Shown here piece by piece: positions 51,465 to 62,905 of a stretch of 64,000 nt of DNA. The notes beneath the pieces were generated by a model that saw only the letters and a list, made by a program, of their open reading frames with translations, had not been told where the DNA came from and made no database searches. Both the position numbers and the translations under genes were made by a program. The number at the start of each line of letters is the position of its first letter. Within the stretch, counting starts at the first letter, position 1. This stretch comes from Carettochelys insculpta (taxonomy: Eukaryota; Chordata; Testudines; Carettochelyidae), in the NCBI RefSeq assembly GCF_033958435.1, contig NC_134144.1:11216010-11280009 (forward strand), in the 5' to 3' direction.

Positions 51465-51470
51465 TTTATT
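51465..51470 (-). promoter_or_regulatory. Candidate polyadenylation signal of nested gene
   Basis: AATAAA on the minus strand, 57 bases after the predicted TAG stop at 51528. A cleavage site would be expected about 10-30 bases further, near 51450. One such hexamer is not rare in AT-rich DNA, so this only supports the gene model in combination. Confidence 0.35.
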
Positions 51471-51527
51471 CAGAATCAACTAATGAAGCCTTTTCCTTTT
51501 TGACTTTCACAGAGTCCATGAGAGGAC

Positions 51528-51647
51528 CTATGCCTTGGTGAAATTCCATTTCTCCTGGGAAGTATGACAGTCTGGACCTTCTTGCATTAGGACATGCTGT
51601 GGGTGGATGTATCCCCCAGTCTCAGCTGGAAGACGCTTCCCTCCATA
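51528..51647 (-). CDS. Candidate nested gene, exon 5 (stop codon)
   Basis: Predicted terminal exon. The acceptor has the best pyrimidine tract of the model (CTTTTCTCTTGTTCTCAG). In phase 0 it encodes 39 codons, YGGKRLPAETGGYIHPQHVL then MQEGPDCHTSQEKWNFTKA, and ends in TAG. The two other frames stop after 18 and 7 codons. Joined to exons 1-4 the predicted protein has 153 residues. An NFT sequon lies at the C-terminus. The 3' untranslated part continues to the AATAAA at 51470-51465. No homologue is recognised; function is unknown. Confidence 0.4.
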   Translation of the reverse strand, partial: YGGKRLPAETGGYIHPQHVLMQEGPDCHTSQEKWNFTKA

Positions 51648-51772
51648 CTGAGAACAAGAGAAAAGCTCTCTCATTCATCTCTATTTAAGACTGTGCACAA
51701 TCCAACAAGCAGCAATAAATGGAATAAATAAGGTGAAGGTCAAATATCCACCATGCTTTACTTTACTTACAC

Positions 51773-51870
51773 CTTCGGTTCAAGAACCTGTCCAGCCATG
51801 TCCAGCCTGCGTGCCAAGAAATCCTTGGCACAGGCCGAACATGGGGAGGTGGCACTGCTGGGGTTGATAA
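51773..51870 (-). CDS. Candidate nested gene, exon 4
   Basis: A 98-base segment with acceptor CTTGGAATTTACAG and donor GTGTAA directly after AAG. In the frame set by exon 3 it encodes INPSSATSPCSACAKDFLAR, then RLDMAGQVLEPK, ending in phase 0. All three frames are open, so openness alone is weak evidence. The sequence is richer in GC and CpG than its surroundings and no repeat is recognised in it. An alternative donor GTAAGT lies two bases further on but would break the frame with exon 5. Confidence 0.4.
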
Positions 51871-52402
51871 CTGTAAATTCCAAGAAGATTTGTAAGAGGG
51901 AAAAAATGCAGATATGAAACTGCTGCCTCTGGAATGGAATGCTCCAGAGTAAGTAGGAATGCGTAGCTGCAATCCTGAGCATATCCTGTGAAGTCTGCAC
52001 TGACCATCAATAGATGAGAAGCAAAGGAAACATTTACTCCCAAATACAGGGAGGTTAAATGTACTTACTGAACTGTGCTTTTCATCCCTTGTTTGTACTA
52101 CGCAAGTTTATCCAGCCGTATCGACTGCTGCAAGCGCTGCTTAGGGGAAAACATCCCACAAATACAGGCTATGCTGTTTGTTTGCCGAGCGCAGGGTTAT
52201 GCTTTTCTAAAGGAAAAAAATGCTCTTTGCCCAATTACAAATGGGAATGCCAGAGGAAGCATACCTATGTTTATCCATGAAAGGAATGCGCCTGGTTCTG
52301 ACCCAGGATTTTATTTACATATTATACTAATGTATTTGCATACACAATTGAAAAGTCTACACCAAATGTGGGTTTTTTTAAAAGCTGCCAGCTGACACTC
52401 AC

Positions 52403-52580
52403 TGATGAGAGAGTAAACTGCTCCCAGGATGTCGGCATCTGCTTCGAGTAGCAGTTCCAGGGCAGTCAGTTCAATGCAGAAGACAAACTGATTTAGAAAA
52501 AACCCAAAGATGGTCAAAATCGATCCAAAATGACTTAAGACCCAAAGGAGAGACTGTAGATGAATGAATGCTGTGGAAAT
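52403..52580 (-). CDS. Candidate nested gene, exon 3 (hydrophobic segment)
   Basis: A 178-base segment between a good acceptor (GATCTTTCCCTTAG) and a consensus donor (GTGAGT). Only one of three frames is open across it; the other two are closed by stops. It encodes residues 23-81: ISTAFIHLQ, then a hydrophobic stretch of about 26 residues (SLLWVLSHFGSILTIFGFF and onward to FVFCI), then an acidic-amphipathic part ELTALELLLEADADILGAV and YSLI. One base (A) is left over and pairs with TT of exon 4 to give isoleucine. The hydrophobic segment suggests a membrane protein. I do not recognise the family. Confidence 0.45.
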
Positions 52581-52659
52581 CTAAGGGAAAGATCTTAACA
52601 ACAGTAAAAGGTAGTGAAGAATGCACTGTAATGCGATGAAGAAGGAAGCTGAACATTCA

Positions 52660-53001
52660 GGCCATGTCTACACTCAGTAAAAACTTCGAAATGGCCATGC
52701 TAATGGCCAGACCAAAGAATACTAATGAGGCACTGAAATGTATATTCAGTACCTCATTAGCATGCTGGTAGCTGCATTTTGAGCTCATCTGAATAAGGGG
52801 ATTTTGAAGCTGGTGGGGTCCTTTCGAAAAGGACCCTGGTGTAGATGAGCTGTGTGGCAGAGAAATGCTGCAATTTCAAAGTGCCACAGCCACTGGCATG
52901 CTAATGAGGTGCTGAATATGCATTTCAGTGCCTCATTAGTATTCTTCCATCTGGCCATTAGTATGGCCATTTTGAAGTTTTTACTAAGTGTAGATGTAGC
53001 C
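52660..53001 (+). mobile_element. Harbinger-like MITE in an intron of the nested gene model
   Basis: A 342-base element, starting GGCCATGTCTACACTCAGTA and ending ACTAAGTGTAGATGTAGCC, flanked by TCA. The two halves are near inverted repeats (AATGGCCATGCTAATGGCCA against TGGCCATTAGTATGGCCATT). It lies between predicted exons 2 and 3 of the nested gene and does not disturb either. Confidence 0.78.
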
Positions 53002-53453
53002 TCAGAGGATGGTGGGAGGGGTTGCAGACTCCACCCTAAGAGAGGACAGCAGTGCTCCAATCACCCCACCCTACAAATGAGCTGCTATAAAAATGGGAAA
53101 TAAGCATATTAAATGTGAAATCTCCAAAATACATTTTAAAAAACCCTGACCTTCCCCACCTCATTTATGTAACTAAAATGAATTTGTGTCACAGAGACCC
53201 AATACTGAGTAAAAAAAATCAAGCATCTTTCACATAAAATCCTACTTTTCCTATTTTTGCTTAATTCACATTCGGTCAACTGCCTAAAAATGCAGAAACA
53301 AATCATACAGCTTGCAGGCACCAGGTTTTTACAGTATGTTCCACCTCTGCTTTCCAAGCTGTCAGGATATAAAACTACAAACAAGACTATAAGCAAAGTG
53401 AACAGAGGAGAAGAAGGAAGGTGCTAACAGATATACTTTATTTATATAGTCAC

Positions 53454-53494
53454 CGTGGCTAAATCAAGAGGGTCAGAGAACTGTGACCGTTCTG
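53454..53494 (-). CDS. Candidate nested gene, exon 2
   Basis: A 41-base exon-like segment with a strong acceptor (TTCCGTTTCTTTTTAG) and a weak donor (GTGACT). Only one frame is open. Its first two bases CA complete GCA (alanine) with the G of exon 1, and it then reads ERSQFSDPLDLAT and ends in phase 0, as exon 3 requires. The weak donor is the least convincing splice site of the model. An AATAAA lies just downstream, so a short transcript ending here is a conceivable alternative. Confidence 0.4.
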
Positions 53495-55613
53495 CTAAAA
53501 AGAAACGGAAGGCAAGCAGGAACAAGTGTAATTAAACACTTAATGAATTGTCCAGGCATGAAATATTCTCTGAATTCCAAGTAGTCCAATGTTAATGAAC
53601 TAAATATCTACCTTCACAGGGATGAGGTTTATTTTTTGTTCACAGGGTTATTTTTACCATGGGAAAAAAAACCTAAAAAGTCTGAAAAAACAACACTTCT
53701 CTTTCCACATGGTTTGCCAAGGGGTGGAATTTCAGGGCTGGTGATAAATTCCTACTGAACTACTACAGAGTCTAGTGATCCTACCATTAGCTGTAAGCCC
53801 TTTCATTCAAGCAGATCCAATCAGAAAGGGGAATGGTAGTAAGGAAAGATGCTATATTTCTTCTGCACAAATGTGTTATTTTCTTTATAACAATCCATAA
53901 AATTGTGATGTTTGTGCTAAAAGTAGAAAATATGGACTTGATTTTAATAAGTGTTTCTTTTATTTTATACTTTAATTGTAGCAGTATTGAAGAATGAAAA
54001 TTTTGTTCCTTCCCTATGACCATTATTTTCCGCACCCGTTATACAAACATAACACCTTCTCTTCTCTTGAATATCTTCATCCTAATAGTCAGTCAATCAA
54101 AAATAAAAATTATACCCTCAAAAACTGCAAAAAATGATACTATTACAATGGACTCTACCATCCATGCTGTACATTAAAAAAACTGATCACTACCCTCTCA
54201 CTTAAACAGAAAACTTAGGGAGAGTTAGTGATAAAATCCTTGTTTCTCTTACTGCACAGTGTCGACCAGCTTCAGTTCTTAAAAACAAAACAAAACACCT
54301 CACCCTGACCCCTATAAAACAAGCCAAGTGCTTGGACAGTCTGGGAAGACAAGGCCTCATCCTATGTGGTTCTGAGCACCTCTTGGAAGTTCTCAGCAAC
54401 TTTTATTTCCCCTTTAAGTTATTTTCATGAGAAGTCACATTTAAATGGTCACAGTTTTCAGTAAATGAACTGATTTTCTTTAAGGAAAATAGTTTTTCCT
54501 CCCTCTATGAAACTTTTAATTTCACCAAATAGTTACAAAATCACAAAATTTCAAAACATACTTAGATTTCTTTGCTTATTTATTTTTATATGTACATTAC
54601 TTAAAATCAGGGAAACAGTTTTGCCAAAATTGAGGGAAAAATCAATTTATAAATATGGTGACCAATATTCAACACGATTTGGACATGGATGGTTTTGGAA
54701 ACTGGAATTTGTCTGAATATGCTATTTCAAGATACGTCATCCTCATCTGATGGTAATGATTTAGAGTCTTGAAAATTTAGAAAGTCCTTAAGAAAATCAC
54801 AAGACTCATTTAGGCAACTAAAGTGAAAAAATGCAGCAGTTAAATTTAAAAATAATAATTGTATAGACAGGAAGATAACTGTTTCAGAAATAGCATAGTA
54901 AAAGGATCTAATTTGAAATGCAATAAACGACAAGACTATTTCACCAATTTCTGGCAAGATTTGTTATTATTGCCAATATTTTAATATATTCAGACAGTTA
55001 AACTGAAGTATTATAAACTGAATAGTTCATCTTCAATACCTACCTCACTGTTATACACAGAAGACAATTAGTTAAGAGGGCAAAGTGTCATTTTTTACAA
55101 AATTGTAAAGAAGGGGAGGGCTAAGAGAAAGACATGCATAGAAATAAAACAAAGTGCTGAAAATTTAAGTACAAAAATTTTCCTTTGAGTTTTGATAGAT
55201 TATAACCTACCACTGGCTGAATTCCACAGAAATTGCAGGACAGCTTTGGTTTTCTTTATGATAAAATCTGTCCTGAATTTAATTTAAATTGCCTAAAATG
55301 CAAAAAATTAGTCCCATCACATATTTCCAAACTACAGGAAGAAACATTTCAGGGTCCTCATTTTAATATGAGGAGGGGAGAGAATTATTTTTAGATATGT
55401 CAGATCTTTCCCACCTAAACAAGTTTAAAATGTTCTGGTATTTTCTGCCAGAAGATTAATTTACTCGTGGTTTTTATCTGATTAGCAAACTATATTTTCT
55501 ACTTCCCACTTTCCAATCTGGCCACCGGAATCCTTGAATTCATCATTTGCAGACTGGATGATGGTAGCTCACAGAAGGTGGAACAACATAAACAGAGTTT
55601 GCTACAGACATAC

Positions 55614-55638
55614 CATCCTTCTGTTTCTGCCCCTCCAT
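55614..55638 (-). CDS. Candidate nested gene, exon 1 (start codon)
   Basis: Predicted first coding piece of an unrecognised gene lying inside a PARD3B intron on the same strand. The start context is AACATGG, with A at -3 and G at +4. It encodes MEGQKQKD plus one base (G), followed by a GTATGT donor. The frame is open for a further 16 codons upstream, to a TAA, so translation could also begin in an upstream exon; however, the only AG that would open such an exon in frame (at about 55687) has no pyrimidine tract. The 5' untranslated end and promoter are not located. Confidence 0.4.
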
Positions 55639-56834
55639 GTTTTTTGATTCCCCACAATCATCTTCCACTGCCTTTTCAAGACGTGACTTCAATGTTTACT
55701 ACTCTCAATAGATCAAGACCCAGCTACATCTCCATTGCATGTCACTATCCATGAAATCCATGAACTACCAGAGAGCCTACAAAACTCAGAATGAATCAAG
55801 TTCTAGGGACCAAATATTCTCATTCAAGGGCTGTGAAATGAGCTTTCAGAGAAAGCCAGACTAGTTCAGAATTTGATCAGTTTACAGGCATGCTATAACA
55901 CCCTGCTAAGTGTGAAAGTCCACCCTAAGGATGATATACACAGGATAGAGATTAAATGCAAACAGATGATATAGCCTTCTTTAGTAGCGAGAGAAAGGCG
56001 TGCAGAAGACTTCGTGAACTAGACACTTCACCTTGAAAGTCTAATTTACTTTGGAAGCACCTCAATACTACAAAAGAGACAAGTGACTGACAGCTGGAGA
56101 TGTGCACAATTATGAAGAGTCCTGAGTAGAAGCAAGGTCTTGGTTATCTTGATAAACAACATGTTGTCAAATAACAATATGAATCAGGGAAAAAGTTACA
56201 TTACCAAAAATACACTGGTACAAGCGTAAGGGCAACAGTAATCACAAGTATATCGTGAGCATGGCTTGATTAATCCCAATTACAAATTAATGAGATCAAG
56301 AGCCATTAAACAAATGAGTGCACATATTTGGAAATACATAATAATTACATCAGGTGAAACAGAGTGTAGGAACCTTTAACTAAATTTCATAAAAAAAAAA
56401 AACATTGGCAACCGGGCTGACTATGTTCAACACATGCCTGATGAACACTAATCAGTGAGCATATAGCTTGAAGAACTGACAGGTGCACAGCAAAGATGGG
56501 AAAAAAAAGATACCTTTTCCCAACAACACTACCATTCTACAAATAGACTGGTGTCTGAATGCATTTAAAAAGAACCTGGAAATTGCCACACCCAGCAGAT
56601 GGTGACCAGAGCCCCAAAGGGTGAGACTAAACAAACCAGCTATGTCAGAGTTTGGAGACCATGAACCTCCCCCATGGTTCTTTAGAAGAGAAGACAACCA
56701 GACAGAGAATGAAATGACAAAGACAGAGAAAGAAGGATAAACAGACACCTCTGTATCAATAGGGAGAATGAAAATCGGTGATGTGCACCTCCCAAAAAAT
56801 AAAAATAAAAAAGATGACCTAGTAGTTGGAGCTG

Positions 56835-57040
56835 TAGTCTGGAGCCTGAGCACAATTCTCATCTTGGTAACAGAATTCCTGCATAACCTGGACAAGTCCT
56901 TACCTGGTTTCAGTCCACGCACCACAAATGAGGATAACAATGCTTCCCTACCTCACATGAGAGTTGTAAGAATAACACAAACGCTGAGAGGGGTTCCAAT
57001 ACTTTGGTGATGGGGACCATATATGTATGACAGCTAAAAT
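56835..57040 (+). repeat. MIR-type SINE fragment
   Basis: CCTGCATAACCTGGACAAGT, ACCACAAATGAGGATAACAA and CCTACCTCACATGAGAGTTG occur in MIR order. It underlies much of the 162-codon minus-strand open frame at 56452-56940. Confidence 0.6.
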
Positions 57041-58050
57041 ATATAAGAAATCATCATGACAGTGCTGATTACAATAAGGCAAATTTCAAGAGGCAAATAA
57101 TCTGAAACCAAACTCTCAAAACTCAGGAGAGATTGGTGGCAGTCTTGCTATCTTTAGCCCCACTGACAGCAACAGGAGATGATGATTATTTTGAATAAGG
57201 GAAAAATTGTGAATTGGAAGCCTTTCATCATGTTTTTATGAGACAGTTTAAAAATACCCAGCAAATGCTAGACGTGATAAAAATCACAAAAGCTGGAAAC
57301 ACTGTGCTTACATTTTAAAACAGACTACTCAGTAAGGATGAAAAATAATTCCATGGACATGATGCCATATGTCTAGAAGTCTAGTTAAATATTCCTGCGG
57401 TATCCCGTCTCTTTTACCTGCGTTTACCTCTACTCTGTAGGAAGGATAGGAATAGGGACCTCTCTTTTTAGTGCTAGAACACCGTAAAATGGTACAGAAG
57501 AGGTGTAAAACAAATGTGGAGGGGGGAAAAAAAAACCCAAGGTTACTGCTTCTAAAAGCTTCTCATACATCTCTGCTAAAGCCTGAAACACAGAATAATA
57601 ATTTCAGAGAGAACTGGCATAATAACTTACATGGAAAAAAGTGGATAATGGAAGATGCTTAGGATGCAGAAATAGTAAGTGATCCCAAGAAAGAGCAGAA
57701 TGAAGGAAGACAAAGATTTGTGAGATGGCCTAGAGTGAAGTGAGCCAGAGAGAACAAATGAAAGCAAAGATGTAGGTGAGAATGGAGACTACACAAACTG
57801 CTCAGGGCTTTTAGTTTATACGGTTTTGGCAACTGACTAGAAAATGCAAAATTATAGTAAAGGGTTATTTGCCTTCACCAAAATTGAGTTGTTAGTTTGA
57901 TTATGATAACTTAGTTGTCATGTTTAGTTTTCCAAATTATACCTTTTATTTTACACCTATGCAATGTTTGACATAACTTGTTTTCTACAACAAAGCCCAT
58001 TAACGGACACGAGAAGGGATTATTTCACATTCTACAAAAATGCCTTCAGA

Positions 58051-59900
58051 CTCATAGAATCCTAGGGCTGTATGGGACCTTAGGAGGTCATCTAGTCCAA
58101 CCCCCTTGCCTGAAGCATGATCAACCCCCAATTTAATCATCCCAGACAAGACTTTTTTCAAGCCAGGAAAAACGTCTAGAGATGGAGATTCCACCACCTC
58201 TCTAGGTAACGCATTCCAATACAGTTTTTTCTAATATCCAACCTACACCTCTCTCTCGGTAACTTCAGACCATTGCGCCGTGTTCTGGCAGCTGTCGCTA
58301 CTGAGAACAGGCTGTGTCTTCAGGAAGTTGAAGGCTCCTATTAAATCGCCCCTCACTCTTTTCTTCTGCAAACTAAATAAGCCCAGATTCCTCAGCCTCT
58401 CCTCACAGGTCATGTGCTCCGGCCCCCTCATCATTTTCATTGCCCTCCACTGAACCTGTTCCTATGCATCCACATCATTTCTATAACATGGTGCTGAGAA
58501 CTGGATGCAATCCTCCAGATGAGGCCTCACCAGTGCCAAATAGCAAGGAAAAACAACTTCTCTAGATCTGCTGGAAATAGTTCTCCTAATACACCCCAAT
58601 ATGCTGTCAGCCTTCTTGGCTACAAGGGCACACTGTAGACTCATATCTAGCCCCTCATCCACTGTTATCCCCAGATCCTTTTCTGCTGCACTGATACTTA
58701 GCCAGTCAGTACCCAGCCTATAACAATGCTTGGAATTCTTCCATCCCACATGCACAACTCTGCACTTGTCCCTGTTGAACTTCCTCAGATTTCTTTTGGC
58801 CCAATCTTCCAATTTATCTTGGACATTCTTGGACCCTATCCCTATGCTCCAATGCATCTACCTGACCCCTAGCTTAGTATCATCCACATATTTGCTGCGC
58901 GTGCAATCCATCCCCTTGTCCAGGTCATTAATAAAGATGTTGAACAACACCGGCCCTAGAACTCATCCTTGGGGCATTCCACTTGAAACCAACAGCCAAC
59001 CAGACATTGACCCATTGATCACTAACCTGTTGGGCCTGACTGTCTAGCCAGCTTTCTATCCATCTTACAGTCCATGTATCCAATCCATGCTTCCTTAACT
59101 TATGGGCAAGAATGCTCTGGGAGACTGTATGAAAAGCTTTGCTAAAGTCACATCCATTGACTTCCCCATGGCCACAGAGCCAGTTAACTCATCCTGAAAG
59201 CTATCAGATTGGTCAGGCATGACTTGCCCTTGGTGAATCCATATTGACTACCCTTGATCACCTTCCCCTCTTCCAAGTGCCTCAAAGTGCACATCACCTG
59301 TGCAACCACACATTTACTTCCATGATTTGACTATCTCACCCTGGACCCCTTCCTTCAACAGGGACGATGGACAAGAATACCGCTTGTGCTCCATATCCCT
59401 TGATCTTCCTTCCCAGAGTTACATAATCCATGCTCAAGGTTGTTCTTTGCTGTGTCATTAGTTCCTACATGGAGAAGTAGGAAGGGGTAATAATCCCCTG
59501 CTGGATGGTTTTTGGAAGTCCCTTGTTCGCAGGTTTGATGGTTTTTGGGAGTCTCTGTCACATCCTGGATTCTGGCTCCTTGTAAACAGCAAACTTCCCA
59601 AGATTCCAGGTCTCAATGGCATACGGTTGACTGACTACCATCACCCATGTCTTCTTGGGGATGGTGGTCATAGAACTCCCATCCCTAGAGCTATGCATGC
59701 CAGGTCTTCTAGTCAGTGGGATCTTCTTATGATCCCTTCCCTGAGAGGTCTCTGCCACACCATTCTCCACTGTATCATCCATGCAGAGAGCCCAAAAGTG
59801 CTTGCTTACTTCCACCGGAATAGGAGATACCTGAATTGGCCTTCTTCACCTGGAGGTTACATGATTCCAGTTTTTGTCCTAGTTCCTTAGCCTCTGGCTT
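58051..59900 (-). mobile_element. CR1 LINE, 3' part of ORF2 joined to ORF1 fragment
   Basis: The 3' terminus is near 58051. At 58857-58462 a 131-codon open stretch encodes the C-terminal reverse-transcriptase region (KDLGITVDEGLDMS, YLALVRPHLEDCIQF); 58440-58243 continues ([19 protein letters not shown]). At 59561-59355 another frame contains DYYPFLLLHVGTNDTAKNN, the esterase-like GTND motif of CR1 ORF1. Most of ORF2 between them is missing. The copy is broken. Confidence 0.8.
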
Positions 59901-59956
59901 TTGAAGCCTTCTCTCCTTTGGTCCCTCTACCCCAGGTGAGTCACAGGGGGAGGGGG

Positions 59957-59996
59957 CTCAACCACACACACACACTCACTCTCTCTCTCTCACTGC
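59957..59996 (+). repeat. (CA)n(CT)n simple repeat
   Basis: ACACACACACAC followed by CACTCTCTCTCTC, just beyond the CR1 at 58051-59900. Confidence 0.85.
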
Positions 59997-60822
59997 CACA
60001 ATACCTGAGCTCAATTAGTAATTGAAATTCAAATTCAGACAATCAGCCTAGCAAACTGATATTTCAAATTCAAACAATGAGCCTACCAATCAAACTCACC
60101 CACAAGTAATTGAGCCCAATCAGTAACTGAAATTCAAATTCAAACAAACAGCCCAAAAAACAAACACAGCCATAGCTTTCATCTGGTTCAGTGGGGTTCA
60201 CCTTCTCTCCCAGGCAAACTCCCATTTTAGCAGCCCCCTGTTTGCAGCTCCCAAGCTGATGCTGCTCCCACTGGTCTTTCTAACAGTGTGATTGAGTCAA
60301 ATAGCTTCTCAAGATTAAAATTTAATTTGGCATTAACAGGTGAACACGAGAATGGAATCACTCCGCTTTGAAGTCACTGGGCTAAGCTCTTAATGACATT
60401 CAGCATGGCAGCAATTATACCAGTGGAGAATCTGACCTACCTTGAAATTTGACAGTGTACACAAAGGTTATTTTTGGCTTTGGGTCACATTCTGAATTTT
60501 GCTTAGAATATCAGATTGGAAGAAATTTCAAATCTCAAAGTGAAACATTGTCTAGTTTCCCCAAGTTTCAGATAACAGCTTCCCATAGCCAGTCACACAT
60601 ACAAGTCAAGGTCATAAACATTCATCATTCAAGGTAAAGGATACTCATACATAAAAAATACTTAAGGAAACAAGGGAAGTGAATTTTCAGGATGGAAAAG
60701 GGAAAAAAAGGAAGGAGACACCCTGATGATGAGCTCATGTACTTAAAATAAAAATGTAATAGTCTTCTCAACTTGCATGGCAGAGACACATTCATGAATC
60801 AGTATTAAGCAGGTGTTCATAC

Positions 60823-60914
60823 CTGAGGGTGAACTTGGCCTTCTGAGAACTCAGCTGTTCAGTGTGCCCAGTGAGATCTGTATCTCCATCTTCACAAGAT
60901 AACTGTGTAGCACC
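60823..60914 (-). CDS. PARD3B: PARD3B coding exon a (linker before PDZ1)
   Basis: This 92-base exon is the most 5' PARD3B exon in the window. It is preceded by an AG acceptor (CTCAATAG) and followed by a GTATGA donor. Only one frame is open; it gives 30 codons plus two bases (AG) that join the T of the next exon into a serine codon. The peptide is acidic and serine/threonine rich (key stretch CEDGDTDLTGHTEQL) and ends AKFTL-S, which leads into ITRTVEISG of PDZ1. In PAR-3 proteins this is the poorly conserved linker between the N-terminal oligomerisation domain and PDZ1. Identity rests mainly on phase, order and the match of its end to the family, because the linker itself diverges. The acceptor has a weak pyrimidine tract. 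Confidence 0.8.
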
Positions 60915-61234
60915 CTATTGAGAGATTCACATTTTGAAACAAAAGATGTTTTGTTAGTTTGAAACAACAGCTTCATTTATAACTGAGTCTCCACTTGGAA
61001 TGGAAAAACAACAACAACAAGCAGAAGTATCTTGGTACTTCAAATGGTAGTAGGAAGGAGAGGTTCTTTTCTATATACAGAATGGGAGGAGCTCTTTGAG
61101 CACTTTGTATCTGAGGTAAACTTTCTGGTTTAATACTCTGTGAAGTCCATGACTCTTACTTGCTTTCAAAAAGAATCTTTCAGAACTCAAATGTGAATAT
61201 ACTGTACAGTACTCAAGGTCACATGGGTTATATA

Positions 61235-61423
61235 GTCACATGACATCTCAGAGCTAGAAGGGACCTTGTGATGTCATCTAGTCCAGTCCCCTGCCCTCTT
61301 TGCAGGCCAGGCACCATCCCTGACATGTATTTGCCTCAGTCCCTAAATGGCCCTCTCAAGGATTGAACTCACAACCCTGGTTTAGCAGGCCAATGTACAA
61401 GCCACTGAGCTATCTCCCCCCCG
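61235..61423 (-). mobile_element. tRNA-derived SINE with CR1-like tail
   Basis: A second copy of the same family. On the minus strand GATAGCTCAGTGGCTTGTAC begins the tRNA-like part, GAGTTCAATCC is the B box, and the tail reads ACTAGATGACATCACAAGGT. The mid-part (TCAGTCCCTAAATGGC on the plus strand) matches the copy at 27661. Confidence 0.8.
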
Positions 61424-62807
61424 CATTAGATCTATGTAAGATAAGGGCAAACACCCATGCCCACACTTATTTGGCTCATTGAGGCACCTCCACTTCCATT
61501 TTGTACTCATCCGCTAATTGCTCATTTTCTTCTCCTTCCCTTAGTGACTAATTCCCTCCTCAGTGATGACCCGTCGAGGTTCAGCTCTCGGCAATTCAGG
61601 GTGAAAAGGTATCAGGGAGGGGGAAAGCTGGCTCTGCTAGAGCCCTGACTCACTTAGCCATCTTGCCCCATGTCTAGATCTCTTCTACCCTGATGAGCCA
61701 ACCAGAAGCACAACATACTCTTTTCACCACAGCTCTCTCCAAATTAAAGGGACAGTGAAGGAGCTGCACACTAGAGCTAGCATGCCCAAAAAGTTGCTTG
61801 TGAAAAGAAAAGGCCATCTGGCTTCCACTAACCAATCTGCCAGAGGATGAAGGGAGAAAGGCTGGAGGGAAGGGGTTGAGGAGAATCAAAATTCCCTGAG
61901 AAAGAAATTGCTTGAGGCTGAGTATTTCTGGAGTTTGAGCTCCTTTGATGTATAGTGACTGTATCGTGCCTTATACAGAGCTGTCCTGAAACTTTCACTT
62001 CTTACAATCCACAGCCACCAGCTCAGCTCATGATGGACTGGCTGTCTTTGAAGAAACCCAATAGCCTTGCCTCCTCTTCAGTGTCTGATGTGGCAATAAT
62101 ACTAGAGAAGGCAGAATGTTTATAAAGCAAAAGCATTTTGCTGCAACAACTTCACCAAAAAGGAAGTTACAGAGCCATTTTGACCACACACAAACTATAT
62201 TGTACAGGGGGACCTGACATTCACGCCAAAGCACTTTGGAAACTATTATTTTATTTCTATTCTGGAACCTCATGTACTTTATGTTTGACTTTTTCCTTGC
62301 GGGGAGAGGGGAAGAGGTACCAAACAGATAAGACCACTGTCAACTTGTGATGTATTAGCTTTAATGTATAGTACTTCACTGTGACCCTCATGGCAATAAT
62401 ATAAACAGAGCAAAATCCATAACAAAGACCTTTTCTGAATAGGTCACTTCTGCCAGCTCTGTAACATGAACATAGCTGGAAGATATAAATCTTCAGATGT
62501 CAACGTATAAAGAGAATTCAATCCACTGTTTGATCTTAACCTGATAAGAAACTAAAGCTAATTTCTTCAATGGGCACACAATCTTCCTATATATATATCC
62601 GTACTGATACTAAGTTTACTTCAGATAAGCAGAGTGGCAAGGTTGCATACCAAATCTAAAAATAATATCAACTTCTCAACAACCTAGGGCCACTGAAGAA
62701 ACAGTGTTGCAACTTTCCATTTCTCCCAGAAACAGAATACTGTCTCAATGATTTCTAAGATTCGTTTATATAAGCAACAAAGGAGAGAAAAAGGCAAAGT
62801 ATACTCA

Positions 62808-62905
62808 GAGAATCACAGAATCATCAGGAGAGAAGAGTCCAACCCCCTGCTGAAAGCAGGGCCAATCTCAACAAGATGGATTTCCTTAACATCTAGCCTT
62901 GCAAA
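62808..62905 (-). mobile_element. CR1 LINE fragment (extreme 3' end)
   Basis: About 100 bases resembling the CR1 3' end: AGAATCACAGAATCATCAGG, then GTCCAACCCCCTGCTGAAAG on the plus strand. Too short to say more. Confidence 0.55.

Larger units (their letters stand above)
43773..60822 (-). other. PARD3B intron between exons a and b (17 kb), host of nested gene model
   Basis: The largest intron in the window. It carries the candidate nested gene (51.45-55.64 kb), hAT-like elements (44470-44794, 45011-45291, 49147-49943), a Tigger-like MITE, Harbinger-like MITEs, a LINE fragment (50203-50730), a MIR fragment and a CR1 (58051-59900). In 45300-46640, 47640-48724, 53500-55600 (apart from the gene model), 55700-56830 and 57050-58050 I see no repeat that I can name. 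Confidence 0.65.

Noticed and set aside
52059..52395. Plus-strand open frames (73 and 106 codons) between nested-gene exons 3 and 4
   Set aside because: Two overlapping frames, no splice or start support, and they lie opposite the better-supported minus-strand model.
54727..54957. 76-codon minus-strand frame ending DSKSLPSDEDDVS as an exon of the nested gene
   Set aside because: Acidic tail looks protein-like, but no acceptor/donor pair fits the phases of the neighbouring candidate exons.
55950..56060. Reverse-transcriptase-like TDDIAFFSSERKACRRLRE on the plus strand
   Set aside because: A single short match without neighbouring motifs or a continuing frame; not enough to call a LINE fragment.
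56452..56940. 162-codon minus-strand open frame
   Set aside because: Its N-terminal part is the reverse complement of a MIR-type SINE, and the rest shows no family motif or splice context.
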